Source: CAZOGW01 sp964579415 (GTDB taxonomy: Bacteria; Actinomycetota; Acidimicrobiia; Spongiisociales; UBA5794). Taken from it: a stretch of 64,000 bases of DNA. The DNA is taken from positions 1 to 64,000 of the forward strand of contig CAZOGW010000003.1 in NCBI GenBank assembly GCA_964579415.1. Direction: 5' to 3'. Shown here piece after piece: positions 62,915-64,000 of the stretch. The first letter of the stretch is position 1. The number at the start of each line of letters is the position of its first letter. Below the pieces are notes generated by a model, which made no database searches, was not told the origin of the DNA, and was given only the letters and a program-made list of their open reading frames with translations. A program made the translations under genes and the position numbers.

Positions 62915-64000
62915 ATGAGGCGCATGGGACACCTCTTCGTGACTCAGGCTGACCTGACGAAGCTCGTACTCGACGACGTCATCGTCCCCTGCGACAGCCA
63001 AGCGAACTTCAACCGGGGCTTCGTCGGTCTGTTCGGGGAGAACACCGTCGCAAGCACGTTCGAGCCTTCTGCGTACGCCCGCCCCGCCGAGGCCGTGAAA
63101 GAGTCGAGAACGCTGTGGCGGGTCGACGCCACCCACTCACCCCGGGTCTGGCTGCTGGACTCGTCGGTCGACACGATGCCACCAGGCGATGATGCGATCA
63201 GCGAGCTTGTACGACGGATCCGGGAGGGACTCAACGCCGTCGCAGAGACGACGCCTGCGAGATCGGCCACGCCCACGAAGCGGTGGCGCACCGTTGGCCT
63301 GACGCTGTTCGGCCTGAGGGCCGGCGGCTTGCGGCCCTTCTACGCCGACGTCCTCGCGAGGACGCTGGAGACCCTCACCGAGGCTGTCGACACGCACGGC
63401 ACTCTGGATCTGGTCCTCGCGCTGCGGGATCGCTCCGACTACGCGGCAGTTCAACACGTGCGCCGAGCCGACGTGGCGAAGCATGGACCAGCGAAGCCGT
63501 GGGAGGGCGTCCTACCCGAGATCCTGCGTCTGGCGGACCTGGCCAAGGAAGACCGCCTGGTGCCGTTCTTCGGGGCTGGCGCCAGCAAGGGCGCCGGGTT
63601 GAAAGGCTGGTGGGAGCTCCTCGAGGTTCTCGGCGGCGACGTCGGTCTGAGCTTCAAGGCGAGCAGGATGGAATCCCGGGACGCTGCCCTGGTGATCTCC
63701 AGCAGCTACGAGAAGGACACCGATTTCAGGGCCGCCGTCGTGGCCGCCCTCAAGTCGACCCGATACCCGTTGACCCAGGCGCTGCTGGCGAGTCTCCGTG
63801 CACCTGAGGCGCTGACATCCAACTTCGACGACCTCTACGAGGAGGCCTACGCGGGTGGCCCGGGGATACGCGAGCACTTGCTGGTTCTGCCGAGGGAGCC
63901 CTACGAGCCCGGCCTCCCATGGCTCATGAAGATCCATGGAGACGTCGCAGCCCAGCAGAGCATCGTTCTGTCGCGCGACGACTACATCCGGTTCGACTAC
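62915..64000 (+). CDS. SIR2-domain protein with macro-like N-terminal domain, cut by window edge
   Basis: 362 codons, open to the end of the window. Residues about 210-362 are a SIR2-like NAD-binding domain: LVPFFGAGASKGAGL (213-227), LTSNFDDLYEEAY (around 301), WLMKIHGD with the catalytic His (around 337) and VLSRDDYIRF. SIR2 domains of this type act in bacterial defence by depleting NAD. The first 200 residues (FVTQADLTKLVLDDVIVPCD, WRTVGLTLFGLRAGGLRPFY, LDLVLALRDRSDYAAVQ) look like a divergent macro-type Rossmann fold, which might bind an ADP-ribose-like ligand; this is inference. ATG 62915 or ATG 62924 may be the start. Confidence 0.83.
   Translation, partial: MRRMGHLFVTQADLTKLVLDDVIVPCDSQANFNRGFVGLFGENTVASTFEPSAYARPAEAVKESRTLWRVDATHSPRVWLLDSSVDTMPPGDDAISELVRRIREGLNAVAETTPARSATPTKRWRTVGLTLFGLRAGGLRPFYADVLARTLETLTEAVDTHGTLDLVLALRDRSDYAAVQHVRRADVAKHGPAKPWEGVLPEILRLADLAKEDRLVPFFGAGASKGAGLKGWWELLEVLGGDVGLSFKASRMESRDAALVISSSYEKDTDFRAAVVAALKSTRYPLTQALLASLRAPEALTSNFDDLYEEAYAGGPGIREHLLVLPREPYEPGLPWLMKIHGDVAAQQSIVLSRDDYIRFDY

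Noticed and set aside
1..64000. CRISPR arrays and cas genes.
   Set aside because: No regularly spaced repeats with unique spacers and no Cas motifs were seen; the only tandem repeats are 18-bp in-frame units and short GC runs.

Overview
High-GC, densely coding sequence with GTG/TTG starts, GGAGG-type ribosome sites and many 4-bp ATGA/GTGA gene overlaps: most likely an actinobacterium (Actinomycetota). The genus cannot be fixed from the window. Almost the whole window is a defence and mobile-element island. I recognise about ten separate nucleic-acid-targeting or NAD-targeting modules and hardly any housekeeping genes.

Layout. 1-0.8 kb: the 5' part of a tyrosine integrase (minus strand, running off the left edge) and a beheaded Xre-regulator gene. 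0.9-6.9 kb (minus): a six-gene restriction-modification operon with two m5C methyltransferases, an unknown subunit, a McrB-like GTPase, a McrC-like nuclease subunit and a Vsr mismatch endonuclease, resembling the BsuMI/LlaJI class. 7.1-16.5 kb (minus): a TM0106-type RecB nuclease/RNase H/SF1 helicase, an IS5/IS427-type insertion sequence, and a giant sacsin-like ATPase ending in a DUF3883 domain. 16.8-21.3 kb (plus): an unknown protein, an Xre/ImmA-IrrE metalloprotease and a RecD-like helicase in one operon. 21.3-25.4 kb: an attachment region with the 3' half of a tRNA-Thr(UGU) flanked on both sides by paired direct repeats, then the TcmP / three-Cys (DUF5131) pair, then a decayed integrase catalytic domain. 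25.6-35.6 kb (plus): a Druantia-type-III-like pair (1117-aa protein and DUF1998 helicase) followed by an unknown gene and a HEPN protein. 35.8-42.2 kb (minus): a split type-ISP-like system, with a methyltransferase/specificity protein and a PLD-nuclease helicase. 42.5-44.3 kb: small genes including a winged-helix protein and a GIY-YIG nuclease.

44.4-52.8 kb: an OLD-family ATPase/TOPRIM nuclease divergent from an operon of Hsp70-TPR, UvrD-like helicase and twin AAA+ ATPase, which I consider the best candidate here for an undescribed system. 53-60.1 kb (plus): an N-formylglutamate-amidohydrolase-like protein, an ECF sigma factor, a VWA protein, an unknown protein and a second TM0106-type nuclease-helicase. 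60.2-64 kb: a frameshifted M28 peptidase gene, a broken IS110-family transposase, a strong hairpin, and the first 362 codons of a SIR2-domain protein cut off by the window edge.

Reading of the whole: the integrase at the left edge and the integrase remnant at 24.7-25.4 kb have the same orientation, and a tRNA-derived att core with arm-type repeats on both sides lies between the two cargo blocks. This fits two (possibly tandem) integrative elements inserted at one tRNA-Thr gene, each carrying defence cargo. Assignments to families rest on motifs read by eye; no database search was run.
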